The position numbers and the translations under genes were made by a program. 64,000 nt of DNA from Haloterrigena salina JCM 13891. Its GTDB lineage: Archaea; Halobacteriota; Halobacteria; Halobacteriales; Natrialbaceae. The stretch is taken from NCBI RefSeq assembly GCF_000337495.1, contig NZ_AOIS01000051.1, positions 39,017 to 103,016 of the forward strand, given 5' to 3'. Below the pieces are notes generated by a model. It was not told where the DNA came from. It saw only the letters and a list, made by a program, of their open reading frames with translations, and made no database searches. Of the stretch, positions 1 through 8,660 are shown piece by piece. Each line of letters begins with the position of its first letter. Position 1 is the first letter of the stretch.

Positions 1-1
1 C

Positions 2-1042
2 GACCACGAGTACTACGAGATGGACCCCGAGGAGTTCGCCGAGGAACTCGACGAGGAACTCGGCCTCGATCTGGATCCGAAGGGGAAGAAGGTCGTCGAG
101 GAGAAGGAAGGTCCCTTCACCGACATGACCCGGACGGGCCCCGACAGCACGCTCGACTTCGAGCGGATGTTCAAGGAGGGGCTCAAGCGCAAGCTCGCGA
201 TGGACTTCGACGAGGAGTTCTTGCGGGAACTCTGCAAGGTCGAGGGGATCGAGCCCCGCGAGGTCTTCGAGTGGGCTCGCGGCGAGAACCTGCCGGTCTC
301 GATGGCCTGGGTCGAAGAGGCCTACAAGGACATTTCCGACGACGAACGCGGGAAGTGGGCCTCCATCGAGGAGGTCGAGGAGAACGTCGAGCGCGAGAGC
401 GTCCAGCAGAAGATCCGCCGGGAGGGGATCAAGCAGGTCCCCTTCCGCCGAGAGGACGAGCGCTACCGCCACCCGGAGATCATCGAGGAGAAGGAGAAGA
501 ACGTCGTGGTCGTCAACATCCGCGACGTCTCCGGTTCGATGCGCGAGAAGAAGCGAGAACTCGTCGAGCGGACCTTCACCCCGCTGGACTGGTACCTCCA
601 GGGCAAGTACGACAACGCCGAGTTCGTCTACATCGCCCACGACGCCGACGCCTGGGAGGTCGAACGCGACGACTTCTTCGGCATCCGCAGCGGCGGCGGG
701 ACGAAGATCTCGAGCGCCTACGAGCTCGCCGACCAGTTGCTCGAGGAGTACCCCTGGAGCGACTGGAACCGCTACGTCTTCGCCGCGGGCGACTCCGAGA
801 ACTCCTCGAACGACACCGAAGAGCGGGTCATCCCGATGATGGAGCAGATCCCGGCGAATCTCCACGCCTACGTGGAGACCCAGCCCAGCGGCAACGCGAT
901 CAACGCTACCCACGCCGAGGAACTCGAGCGCCACTTCGGCACCGACGCCGACGACGTCGCGGTGGCCTACGTCAACAGCAAGGACGACGTGACCGACGCG
1001 ATCTACGAGATCCTCTCGACGGAGGGCGAAGCAGATGAGTAA
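2..1042 (+). CDS. YeaH/YhbH family protein (DUF444), 5'-truncated by window edge
   Basis: The reading frame is open from the first bases, reading [12 protein letters not shown], so the real start lies upstream and the ATG at 20 is probably internal. The protein belongs to the DUF444 (YeaH/YhbH) family, which carries a von Willebrand A-like fold; a MIDAS-like RDVSGSM motif is visible near position 530, followed by an alpha/beta body. Its molecular role is unknown. In bacteria and haloarchaea the gene is normally found with prkA serine kinase genes and spoVR, and spoVR does follow here after 47 bases. That gives a stress or stationary-phase module by context only. The missing N-terminus is expected to hold roughly 90 residues. 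Confidence 0.88.
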   Translation, partial: DHEYYEMDPEEFAEELDEELGLDLDPKGKKVVEEKEGPFTDMTRTGPDSTLDFERMFKEGLKRKLAMDFDEEFLRELCKVEGIEPREVFEWARGENLPVSMAWVEEAYKDISDDERGKWASIEEVEENVERESVQQKIRREGIKQVPFRREDERYRHPEIIEEKEKNVVVVNIRDVSGSMREKKRELVERTFTPLDWYLQGKYDNAEFVYIAHDADAWEVERDDFFGIRSGGGTKISSAYELADQLLEEYPWSDWNRYVFAAGDSENSSNDTEERVIPMMEQIPANLHAYVETQPSGNAINATHAEELERHFGTDADDVAVAYVNSKDDVTDAIYEILSTEGEADE

Positions 1043-1097
1043 CGAAGCGAACACAGTTCGCTTCGAACTCACGAAACCCGGTGGATTTCATGAGTAA
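1035..1097 (+). other. Possible 20-residue coupling ORF between yeaH and spoVR
   Basis: An ATG at 1035 overlaps the last codons of the DUF444 gene. It opens a 20-codon frame, [20 protein letters not shown], whose TAA at 1095-1097 lies just inside the spoVR start (ATG at 1090). It is in a different frame from both neighbours. A short ORF spanning the gap could couple translation of the two genes, or it may be chance. I do not recognise the peptide. Confidence 0.25.
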
Positions 1098-3117
1098 ACG
1101 CAACTCCAACGCGGACCGATTCCGCAAGCAGGCGATCGCCGGCGACCTCGAGGAACCGGTTTCGGAGGCCAGGAACCTGGCTCAGAAACTCGGCCTCGAG
1201 CCCTACCCGGTGAAGTACTGGATCATCGACTACGACGAGATGAACGAACTCATCGCCTACGGGGGCTTTCAGTCGCGATACCCCCACTGGCGGTGGGGGA
1301 TGCAGTACGACAAGCAGCAAAAGCAGGGCCAGTACGGCGGCGGGAAGGCCTTCGAGATCGTCAACAACGACAACCCGGCCCACGCGTTCCTCCAGGAGTC
1401 GAACACGATCGCCGACCAGAAGGCGGTCATCACCCACGTCGAGGCCCACTCCGACTTCTTCGCGAACAACGAGTGGTTCGGCATGTTCACCCGCGGGCGC
1501 GCCGACGAGAATCAGGTCAACGCCGCCGCGATGCTCGAGCGACACGCGCGCGCGATCGACGAGTACATGGCCGACCCCGAGATCGACCGCGCCGAGGTCG
1601 AGAAGTGGATCGACCACTGCCTCTCGCTCGAGGACAACATCGACCAGCACCGCGTCTTCGAGCGCCGGCTCGACGTCGACGGGCCGGCCGACGACTTAGA
1701 CGACGACCTCGCGGAGAAACTGGACGAACTCGGCCTCTCCGACGAGGTGAAGGGCGAGGTCTTCGACGAGGAGTGGCTCGAGAAGCTCGAGGACGCAGAC
1801 GAGGCCATCAGCTTCCCCGAGGAGCCCCAGAAGGACGTTCTCGCGTTCGTCCGCGAGCACGGTAAGCAGTACGACGACGAGTCCGGCCGGGCCGTCGAGA
1901 TGGAGGAGTGGCAACGCGACGTGCTCGACATGATGCGCGCGGAGGCCTACTACTTCGCCGCCCAGAAGATGACGAAGGTGATGAACGAGGGGTGGGCCGC
2001 CTACTGGGAGTCGACGATGATGACCGACGAGGCCTTCGCCGGCGACGACGAGTTCATGAACTACGCCGACCACATGGCGAAGGTTCTGTCGTCGGGCGGG
2101 CTCAACCCCTACAGCCTCGGAATGGAGCTCTGGGAGTACGTCGAGAACCGGACGAACCGCCGCGAGGTCTTAGAGCACCTGCTGCGCGTCGAGGGGATCT
2201 CCTGGCGGAACCTGATGGACGTCGTCGACTTCGACGAGGTGCTCGCAACCCTCGAGCCGCCGGCAGCGATCGACACGATCACGCCCGAGACGCTCGACGC
2301 GCTCGAGGAGGTCCCCGAGGAGTACGTCGACCGCGAGGCGCTCGAGGCCGCCCGCGAGGACGAGATCGACGTCGCGAAGTATCCGTGGAAGGTCCTGACC
2401 GAGGAGGGGCTGGCTCGCCGTCACTACTCGCTGGTCAAGCGCCAGCACCGCGGGTTCCTGACCCGAGTTAGTCAGAACGACCTCGAGCAGATCGGGCGCT
2501 ACCTCTTCGACGACGCCCGCTACGAGACCGTCGAGGAGGCGCTCGCGGACATCGACTTCGCCGCGGGCTGGGACCGCATGTTCGACATCCGCGAGAGCCA
2601 CAACGACGTGACCTTCCTTGACGAGTTCCTCACTCAGGAGTTCATCACGGAGAACAACTACTTCACCTACGAGCACTCACAGGCGACCGGCCAGTTTCAC
2701 GTCGCCAGCGACGCCGCTGAGGACGTCAAGAAGAAGTTACTCCTGCAGTTCACCAACTTCGGGAAGCCGACGATCGCGGTCTACGACGGCAACTACAACA
2801 ACGCCAACGAACTCCTACTCGGTCACCAGTACAACGGCGTCATGCTCGATCTCGGCCAGGCCAGGGAGACCCTGAAACGGATCTTCGAGCTCTGGGGCCG
2901 ACCGGTGAACCTGCTGACGATCGTCAAGGAGATCGACGACCACGACATCGAGGTCGCCAAGCGCCGGAACCGCGAGCCCGAACCCGAAGAGCGCGGGAAA
3001 CTGATCCGGTACGACGGCGACGAGGTGACCGTCGAGGACGTCCCCTGGGAGGAGGTCGACCACCTCGCCGCCGACGACGTCGATTACGACACGAAACCGG
3101 ACGAGTGGCTCGCCTGA
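1090..3117 (+). CDS. spoVR: SpoVR family protein
   Basis: A 675-residue SpoVR homologue. The family's N-terminal signature is clear: EPYPVKYWIIDYDEMNELIAY around residues 35-55, then YPHWRWGMQYD and an AHSDFFANNEWF segment. SpoVR was named for a Bacillus spore-cortex phenotype, but it is widespread in non-sporulating prokaryotes, where its biochemical role is unknown. The start chosen is ATG 1090 (MSKRNSNADRF); an in-frame GTG at 1081 would add three residues. It follows the DUF444 gene closely and is probably co-transcribed with it. Such clusters usually also have one or two prkA genes, expected just left of this window. Confidence 0.93.
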   Translation: MSKRNSNADRFRKQAIAGDLEEPVSEARNLAQKLGLEPYPVKYWIIDYDEMNELIAYGGFQSRYPHWRWGMQYDKQQKQGQYGGGKAFEIVNNDNPAHAFLQESNTIADQKAVITHVEAHSDFFANNEWFGMFTRGRADENQVNAAAMLERHARAIDEYMADPEIDRAEVEKWIDHCLSLEDNIDQHRVFERRLDVDGPADDLDDDLAEKLDELGLSDEVKGEVFDEEWLEKLEDADEAISFPEEPQKDVLAFVREHGKQYDDESGRAVEMEEWQRDVLDMMRAEAYYFAAQKMTKVMNEGWAAYWESTMMTDEAFAGDDEFMNYADHMAKVLSSGGLNPYSLGMELWEYVENRTNRREVLEHLLRVEGISWRNLMDVVDFDEVLATLEPPAAIDTITPETLDALEEVPEEYVDREALEAAREDEIDVAKYPWKVLTEEGLARRHYSLVKRQHRGFLTRVSQNDLEQIGRYLFDDARYETVEEALADIDFAAGWDRMFDIRESHNDVTFLDEFLTQEFITENNYFTYEHSQATGQFHVASDAAEDVKKKLLLQFTNFGKPTIAVYDGNYNNANELLLGHQYNGVMLDLGQARETLKRIFELWGRPVNLLTIVKEIDDHDIEVAKRRNREPEPEERGKLIRYDGDEVTVEDVPWEEVDHLAADDVDYDTKPDEWLA

Positions 3118-3193
3118 TATTCGTTTCGCATTTTCACGAGAGCACGAAACACTCGGAAGGCTTTTACTCCCCATCGCACATCCTCGGGATACA

Positions 3194-4219
3194 ATGGATG
3201 GGGAAGGGTGCCGGACAGTCGGAACGCCGCGGGCCGACGACGGCGCGTTCGAACTGCCGGCCGTCCTCGCACGACTCGATGCGGACGACCGCGACGAGCA
3301 GCGGGCCGCCGTCGCGGCGGTTCGCGACACGCTGGCCGACGACCCGGCCGTCTGTCTCCCGACCGTCCCGAAGCTGCGCCGGCTGCTCGGCGAGGCCGAC
3401 GTCGACTTCCACGGGGAGGTCGCCTACTGTCTGGCCGAACTCGCGACCGAATCGACCGCCGACGTCGCACCGTCGACCGACGAAATCGTCGCGTTCGCCG
3501 TCGAGAACCCCGAACGACCGGCGACCGCCGAGTTGCTTCGCTGTCTCGCGACGATCGCGGCCGACCAGCCCTCCGCCGTCGTCGATCACGCCGACGCGAT
3601 CGCCGGCGTGATCGACCGCCGCCCGGGATACGATCGCCGGGGGCTGAAGATATTCCAGCAGCTATCGGCGGCGCAACCCGGCGCGATTCAGTCGGCCGTC
3701 CCGGTTCTCACCGCGGCCCTCGAGGACGATCCGGAGCGCCACGGCGTGGCGGTGCTGTCGGCGGTCGGCCGACTGGCCCGGTCGGAGACGCCGCTGCCGA
3801 CGCTCGAGTTCGTCGACCCGGCGCTGGAACTCGTCGACCACGACGCCGTCCCCCTCCGCCGGAACGCCGTCGGCTGTCTGGCCGACGTCGCCCGCCGGAC
3901 GCCCACCGCGGTCGAACCGGCCGTCCCGGAGCTCGCGACCGCGCTCGAGCACGACGACGCGGAGACCCGGGCCAACGCTGCCGTCGCGATCGCGCGCGTG
4001 ACGGCGGAGCTCACGTCGGTTCTCGAGCCGGTCCGGGAGCCGTTGCTCGAGCGGTTGGACGACGATCACGACCGCGTGCGGGCCAACGCCGCCGTCGCGC
4101 TCGGTCACGGCCGCGTCGACGCGGCCGCGGACCGGCTCTCGACGCTGGCCCACGAGGATCCGAACCCGGACGTTCGCGAGCGGGCGAGCTGGGCGCTGGA
4201 TCAAGTCTCGTCGGCGTAG
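3194..4219 (+). CDS. HEAT-repeat protein
   Basis: A 341-residue acidic protein built from repeated helical pairs with the pattern D.D..VR.NAA.AL (for example DAETRANAAVAIARV, HDRVRANAAVALGH and NPDVRERASWAL in the C-terminal half). This is typical of HEAT/PBS-lyase-like alpha-solenoids that serve as protein-binding scaffolds. No catalytic residues, signal peptide or membrane segment are seen, so it should be cytosolic. A CTTTTA TATA-like element lies about 30 bases before the ATG, suggesting a leaderless transcript of its own after spoVR. The specific partner is unknown; many haloarchaea have several such proteins. Confidence 0.8.
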   Translation: MDGEGCRTVGTPRADDGAFELPAVLARLDADDRDEQRAAVAAVRDTLADDPAVCLPTVPKLRRLLGEADVDFHGEVAYCLAELATESTADVAPSTDEIVAFAVENPERPATAELLRCLATIAADQPSAVVDHADAIAGVIDRRPGYDRRGLKIFQQLSAAQPGAIQSAVPVLTAALEDDPERHGVAVLSAVGRLARSETPLPTLEFVDPALELVDHDAVPLRRNAVGCLADVARRTPTAVEPAVPELATALEHDDAETRANAAVAIARVTAELTSVLEPVREPLLERLDDDHDRVRANAAVALGHGRVDAAADRLSTLAHEDPNPDVRERASWALDQVSSA

Positions 4220-4270
4220 GCGAGGCGTGCGACCGCAAGACAGTGGTGGCTGGCTCGCCTCGAGTCGGGT

Positions 4271-4672
4271 ATGAGCCAGTCGACGTTTTCCGTCGAGACC
4301 GACGCGCGCCTGACGACCGTCGACGTGACCGATCGCGTCGCCGCGGCCGTCCCCGACGACCTCGAGTCGGGTACCGCGACCGCATTCGTCCAGCACACGA
4401 CGGCCGGACTCGCCGTCCAGGAAAACGAGTCGCGGCTGCGCGGCGACCTCGAGACCTTCCTCCGCGATCTCGTTCCCGACGCGGGCCACGCCCACGACCG
4501 GCTGGACGGCAATGCGGATTCGCACCTCCGGGCGGCGCTCGTCGGGCCGGACGTGACGATTCCGGTCGAGGACGGCAAACTGGCGCTCGGCACGTGGCAG
4601 TCCGTCTTCCTGGTCGAGTGCGACGGACCGCGGTCGCGAACGGTTTCCGTGACGACCGTCGGCGACAAGTAG
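4271..4672 (+). CDS. YjbQ/UPF0047 family protein (secondary thiamine-phosphate synthase type)
   Basis: A 133-residue protein of the YjbQ (UPF0047) family, which matches the usual length. Family hallmarks are FVQHTTAGLAVQE near residue 40, the DGNADSHLRAALVG segment around residue 80 and the GTWQSVFLVECDGPR tail. E. coli YjbQ has weak thiamine-phosphate synthase activity, but the physiological role is unsettled and may be metal-related. His residues in the HTT, HAHDRLDGN and SHLR motifs would line the active site. It stands alone between the HEAT-repeat gene and a convergent phosphodiesterase. Confidence 0.85.
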   Translation: MSQSTFSVETDARLTTVDVTDRVAAAVPDDLESGTATAFVQHTTAGLAVQENESRLRGDLETFLRDLVPDAGHAHDRLDGNADSHLRAALVGPDVTIPVEDGKLALGTWQSVFLVECDGPRSRTVSVTTVGDK

Positions 4673-4698
4673 GTGGACCGGTCCGCGATCCGCACCTG

Positions 4699-5358
4699 TC
4701 ACAGACGGAGCGGCCGATCCGCGGAGACGCAGTCGACCCCTCGAAACTCGAGGAGCCGCGCCAGCGCGGTCCGCTCGACCGTCCAGGCGTGTATCTCGAG
4801 ACCGACCGATTTCGCCCGGGGAACCACGCCCGTCGCGAGACAGCGCCAGTAGCTCGCGCCGAGGACGTCGCAGTCGAGTTCGACGGCGGTCGTGACCGGG
4901 GTCTCGAGGCGTCGGCTGACCAGCAGTCCGATCGGCTGATCGGGATCGAGGTCGCGGATCGTCCGCAGTTCCGACGCCAGGAAGGACGTCGCGACGACCC
5001 GGTTCTCCGCGCCGTCGACGGCCTCGAGAACGTCCGCCGCGATGCCGGCGTCCTTGAGTTCGAGGTTGAGTTCGACCGTCGGCGGAAGCGCTTCGAGCAC
5101 CTCCTCGAGGGTCGGGACGCGTTCGCCGGAGTCGAGGACGGTGTGGGATTTGAGCGCGGCGAGGCTGCTGTCGGCGACCGCGCCGGTTCCGTCGGTCACG
5201 CGGTCGATCGTCTCGTCGTGGACGACGACGAGTTCGCCCGAGCCACAGCGGCGGACGTCGAACTCGACGGCGTCCGCGCGGTCGGCGGCGGACCGGAGCG
5301 CTGGGATCGTGTTCTCGGCCGCGGTCGCGGCGAACCCGCGGTGGGCGATCAGACGCAT
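4699..5358 (-). CDS. Glycerophosphodiester phosphodiesterase
   Basis: A 219-residue GDPD-family TIM-barrel enzyme predicted to hydrolyse glycerophosphodiesters to glycerol 3-phosphate and an alcohol. The signature begins at the N-terminus: MRLIAHRGFAATAAENT supplies the catalytic His and the Glu of the ENT motif, AVEFDVR supplies metal-binding residues, and VVHDETIDRVT supplies the second catalytic His. The distal LNLELKD strand and a C-terminal AWTV segment also fit. There is no signal peptide, so it should be intracellular and could recycle lipid headgroups. It is transcribed leftward, converging with the YjbQ gene and diverging from the receiver-domain gene. Confidence 0.9.
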   Translation of the reverse strand: MRLIAHRGFAATAAENTIPALRSAADRADAVEFDVRRCGSGELVVVHDETIDRVTDGTGAVADSSLAALKSHTVLDSGERVPTLEEVLEALPPTVELNLELKDAGIAADVLEAVDGAENRVVATSFLASELRTIRDLDPDQPIGLLVSRRLETPVTTAVELDCDVLGASYWRCLATGVVPRAKSVGLEIHAWTVERTALARLLEFRGVDCVSADRPLRL

Positions 5359-5513
5359 TCGGTGGGAGAAAGAGCGGCGAGGGGCTTCAGTCGGTCGTCG
5401 ATTCTCGCGCGCGTTCCCAACCGGCGGTCGAGCCGGTCGCGAGAATCGGGACTTACAGCTCCTGTCGGCACGGAATCGGCGAAGGTTCCAAAGCCTTTAG
5501 CAAGTACTGTTAT

Positions 5514-5549
5514 ACGGATACTTCCGTTAGGGACATTCGTTAGTGTCCC
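5514..5549. promoter_or_regulatory. Two adjacent inverted repeats upstream of the receiver-domain gene
   Basis: ACGGA-TACT-TCCGT at 5514-5527 is followed at once by GGGACA-(8 nt)-TGTCCC at 5530-5549. Both lie in the divergent gap between the phosphodiesterase and the receiver gene. They could be operator sites or hairpins in a leader; no regulator is identified. Confidence 0.35.
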
Positions 5550-5600
5550 GACCATATTTTCACCGACTGCGACAAGACCGCTGCTGGAGGTAACCCACCC

Positions 5601-6050
5601 ATGAACGATCGACGCGACGAGCAGATCGACATCCTCCTGGTGGAGGACAACCCCGGCGACGTCCGCCTCACCCAGGAAGCGTTCCGGCAACTGTCCACGG
5701 AGACGACGATCCACGTCGCGACCGACGGCGACGAGGGAGTCGAGTTCCTCACGGAGCGCTGCGACGACGGCTCCGCCCCGCTGCCGGACCTCGTGCTCCT
5801 CGATCTGAACCTCCCGCGGATGGGCGGCCTCGAGTTCCTCGAATCGATTCAGGAGGAGCCGAAACTCGCCCGCATTCCCGTCCTCGTCCTCACCAGTTCC
5901 GAGGCCGTCGAGGATATCCACGAGAGCTACGAACTCGCGGCCAACGCCTACCTGACCAAACCGACTGATCCGATCGAGTACACCGAGATGGTCGAGGCCG
6001 TCGCGGACTTCTGGTTTCAGCGGGCCGCGCTGCCGCCGGTGTCAGCGTGA
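5601..6050 (+). CDS. Stand-alone response regulator receiver protein
   Basis: A 149-residue single-domain CheY-like receiver resembling Rcp1-type proteins, which work with phytochrome or PAS-type histidine kinases. Visible residues are the acidic pocket in ILLVEDNPGD, the phosphoacceptor Asp in LVLLDLNLPRMGG near residue 70, the Ser/Thr switch in VLVLTSSEA and the conserved Lys in YLTKPTDP. There is no output domain, so signalling must go through protein-protein contact. A good Shine-Dalgarno (GGAGGT at 5586-5591) precedes the ATG, unlike many genes here. The partner kinase is not adjacent; the kinase at 25.7 kb is one possibility but nothing links them. Confidence 0.92.
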   Translation: MNDRRDEQIDILLVEDNPGDVRLTQEAFRQLSTETTIHVATDGDEGVEFLTERCDDGSAPLPDLVLLDLNLPRMGGLEFLESIQEEPKLARIPVLVLTSSEAVEDIHESYELAANAYLTKPTDPIEYTEMVEAVADFWFQRAALPPVSA

Positions 6051-6134
6051 TCGTGCCGACGCCCTCGCCGCCGCTTCTCGTCTCCGACTGACGGAGGCCG
6101 AGCTATTACGTCGCCCGCCGTCGCACGGTAGGAC

Positions 6135-6857
6135 ATGGCACCGACGAGAGCGTACTCCGTCGACTTCGACGATACCGTCGCCGTGGTTACGGGCGCGAGC
6201 GGCGCGCTCGGCAGCGCCGCCGTCGAGCGGTTCCGGACGGCCGGCGCGACCGTCTGCGCCGTCGACGTCGTCGCGCCGGACGACGAGGACAGCCTGCTCG
6301 AGCCCGATTCGAAGACGCACTTCTACGAGGCCGATCTGACCGACGAGCGCGACGTCGAGGATCTGATGACCGCCGTTGTCGACGACCACGGCCGAATCGA
6401 TCACCTGGTGAACATCGCCGGGACGTGGCGCGGCGGCGACCACGTCGAGGAGACCGATCTCGAGGAGTTCGAGCTGCTCGTCGATATCAACCTCAAGACG
6501 GCGTTTCTGGCCTCGAAACACGCGCTCCCGCACCTCCAGGACAGCGAGGGCTCGATCGTGAGCGTCAGCGCGCGCTCGTCGCTCGAGGGCGGTGAGGGCG
6601 ACGGCCCCTACCGGATCACGAAGGCCGGCATCCGGCTGCTGACGGAGACGCTGGCCGAGGAGAACAAGGGCACCGTCCGCGCGAACTGCGTGATGCCCAG
6701 CGTGATCGATACGCCGATGAACCGCGAGATGATGCCCGACGCCGATCACGACTCGTGGGTCGAGCCCGCCGAAATCGCGGACGTGATGGCCTTCCTCTGT
6801 AGCGACGGCGCGGCGGTAACGAGCGGCGCGGCCGTGCCGGTGTACGGCGAGGCCTGA
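6135..6857 (+). CDS. SDR family NAD(P)-dependent oxidoreductase
   Basis: A 240-residue classical short-chain dehydrogenase/reductase with a Rossmann fold. The cofactor-binding TGASGALG motif sits near residue 20, the NIAG motif near 94, a catalytic Ser in SVSARSS and YRITK (the YxxxK dyad) around residue 158. The C-terminal SGAAVPVYGEA is the usual SDR ending. The Asp in AVDVV after the second strand suggests NAD(H) preference, which is inference. Substrate is unknown. It stands alone, 84 bases after the receiver gene, and faces the transporter gene that converges on it. Confidence 0.9.
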   Translation: MAPTRAYSVDFDDTVAVVTGASGALGSAAVERFRTAGATVCAVDVVAPDDEDSLLEPDSKTHFYEADLTDERDVEDLMTAVVDDHGRIDHLVNIAGTWRGGDHVEETDLEEFELLVDINLKTAFLASKHALPHLQDSEGSIVSVSARSSLEGGEGDGPYRITKAGIRLLTETLAEENKGTVRANCVMPSVIDTPMNREMMPDADHDSWVEPAEIADVMAFLCSDGAAVTSGAAVPVYGEA

Positions 6858-7018
6858 GAACGCGCCGCGTCGACGGCGGACAGACTGTGCGCGACGTGCG
6901 ACCATCGATCCGCCACTGCCGCGAACGGCAATCGCTCGATGCGAGCGGCACACGCAGAGTCACTGATTTTGAAAACTGTAGGAGTCGATACCGAAGCGGC
7001 TCGGCGGCCGACCGCCGC

Positions 7019-8359
7019 TCAGCCGAAGATACCGACGAGACTCTCGTAATAGTCGATCGCGTTCTGCGCGAGGACGACGAGCAGCACGATGATGACCGGC
7101 ACTCGGAGCGTCCAGATCCAGACCGTTCCCCACGATCCGAGGTTCTGAATCCCTTTGCCGAGTTCCGTGAGCCCGAGGTCGGTCGCGACCCACCCGATGT
7201 AGACGGCGAGCAGCAGGCCGCCGAGGATGAGCAGAATCGAGTTGGCGAACCCGTCGTAGACGGTAAGCCAGTTCAGACCCTCCGGTTCGTAGGCCACCGG
7301 TAGGCCGACGAGGAAGATCGTGACGCCGAGCGCGACCGTCGCCGGGAGCCGGGCGACGTCGTGTTCGTCGATCAGGTACGAGACGACGACCTCCATGATG
7401 CTGATCGCACTCGAGAGCGCGGCGATCGTGACGATGGCGAAGAAGATGGCGCCGATGAGCCCACCGAACGGAATGTTACTGAAGGCTTGGGCGAGGCTGA
7501 CGAAGATGAAACTCGGTCCGGCGGCGACGTCCGTCAACTCGGCGGTGTAGAGCACCGGAAACGCGACCAGACCGGCGGTAAACGCGATCGCCGTGTCGAG
7601 CGCGACGATGATGGTGCCGTCCTTGGCGAGATTTCGGTCTTCGCCGAGATACGACGCGTAGGTGATCATCACGCCCATCCCGAGCGACAGCGTGAAGAAC
7701 GCCTGTGCGGCCGCCGCGGGGAGGATCTCGGTCCAGTTCGCCGCGATCGTTCCCAGATCAGGAGAGAGGTAGTACGCGTACGCTTCTCCGGCACCGGAGA
7801 GCGTTCCGGCGTACACCGCCAGGCCGATCAGTAGCGCAATGATCGCGGGGACCATGAGCTTCACGGAGAACTCGATACCCTGCTGGATGCCGAACGCGAC
7901 GACGGTGACGATGGCAGCCATGAAGATGGCGTGGGTCACGACGGAATCCATCCCACCGGCGACCGACATGAACTGTGCGCCGGCGCCGCCGGCCGCGTAA
8001 TTGCCCTGCAGTCCGATGGCCGTGTACCGGAGAATCCAGCCGGCGACGACGCTGTAGTACGACAGAATGACGAATCCGGCGAGAACGAACACCCATCCGA
8101 CTTTCGTCCACGCACCTTCACCGATCTGTTTGAGCGCCCCGACGGGATTGCGTTCTGTGCGTCGCCCGATCGTAAATTCGACCAGCATTACCGGGAATCC
8201 GATCAGTGCCACCAACAGGAGATAGACGACGAGGAACGCTGCGCCGCCGTATTCTCCCACCTGATACGGGAACCGCCAGATGTTTCCAAGCCCCACTGCG
8301 CTCCCGACCGCAGCGAGGATGAACCCTGCTCGCGTTGCCCATGATTCACGTTGTGCCAT
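7019..8359 (-). CDS. Sodium-dependent transporter, NSS/SNF family
   Basis: A 446-residue polytopic membrane protein of the neurotransmitter:sodium symporter family. The TM1 signature AAVGSAVGLGNIWRFPY, which forms the sodium and substrate sites, is near residue 15, and roughly 11-12 hydrophobic segments follow. Prokaryotic members (LeuT, MhsT, TnaT) import amino acids with Na+. The short form without the extended eukaryotic tails is normal for prokaryotes. A TATA-like stretch lies about 30-40 bases upstream on the minus strand. It diverges from the liv operon, so two amino-acid uptake systems share this intergenic region. Confidence 0.92.
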   Translation of the reverse strand: MAQRESWATRAGFILAAVGSAVGLGNIWRFPYQVGEYGGAAFLVVYLLLVALIGFPVMLVEFTIGRRTERNPVGALKQIGEGAWTKVGWVFVLAGFVILSYYSVVAGWILRYTAIGLQGNYAAGGAGAQFMSVAGGMDSVVTHAIFMAAIVTVVAFGIQQGIEFSVKLMVPAIIALLIGLAVYAGTLSGAGEAYAYYLSPDLGTIAANWTEILPAAAAQAFFTLSLGMGVMITYASYLGEDRNLAKDGTIIVALDTAIAFTAGLVAFPVLYTAELTDVAAGPSFIFVSLAQAFSNIPFGGLIGAIFFAIVTIAALSSAISIMEVVVSYLIDEHDVARLPATVALGVTIFLVGLPVAYEPEGLNWLTVYDGFANSILLILGGLLLAVYIGWVATDLGLTELGKGIQNLGSWGTVWIWTLRVPVIIVLLVVLAQNAIDYYESLVGIFG

Positions 8360-8660
8360 ACGTTATGCGACTGCCCCCCGGGGTCCTAAAGACTTACATT
8401 CGCAGCTCGAATTTATCACCGCTGATAACGAACAACGATATTATAATGAATTGTGGGTGGGGCGGTGAACAGTTCGACAGTCCGTGATCTAGGGCAGTAG
8501 CGGAGAAACGCTGACCGCGGTCCTTCTCGAGCGTTTTCTCACACATACACATATGTACGCAACTTTGCTTACTCGCCGTCGGATTGGCAGACAGTATCAA
8601 GGTCCTGCATAACATATAACACGATACGCTGAAAGTATCGACTCGTACGGAGGCCTGTGC
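8360..8660. promoter_or_regulatory. Divergent promoter region, NSS transporter / livHMGF
   Basis: This 301-base AT-rich gap holds no gene. A TATA-like ACATATAAC at about 8612-8620 lies some 40 bases before livH, and a strong Shine-Dalgarno GGAGG at 8649-8653 sits 7 bases before the livH ATG. The minus-strand TATA candidate for the NSS gene is at about 8388-8400. AT-rich tracts around 8430-8455 and 8540-8560 may hold regulatory sites. Confidence 0.6.

Noticed and set aside
3208..5604. A 798-codon plus-strand open frame across the HEAT, YjbQ and phosphodiesterase genes
   Set aside because: It is an Arg/Gly-rich shadow of the real genes in another frame, typical of GC-rich haloarchaeal DNA.
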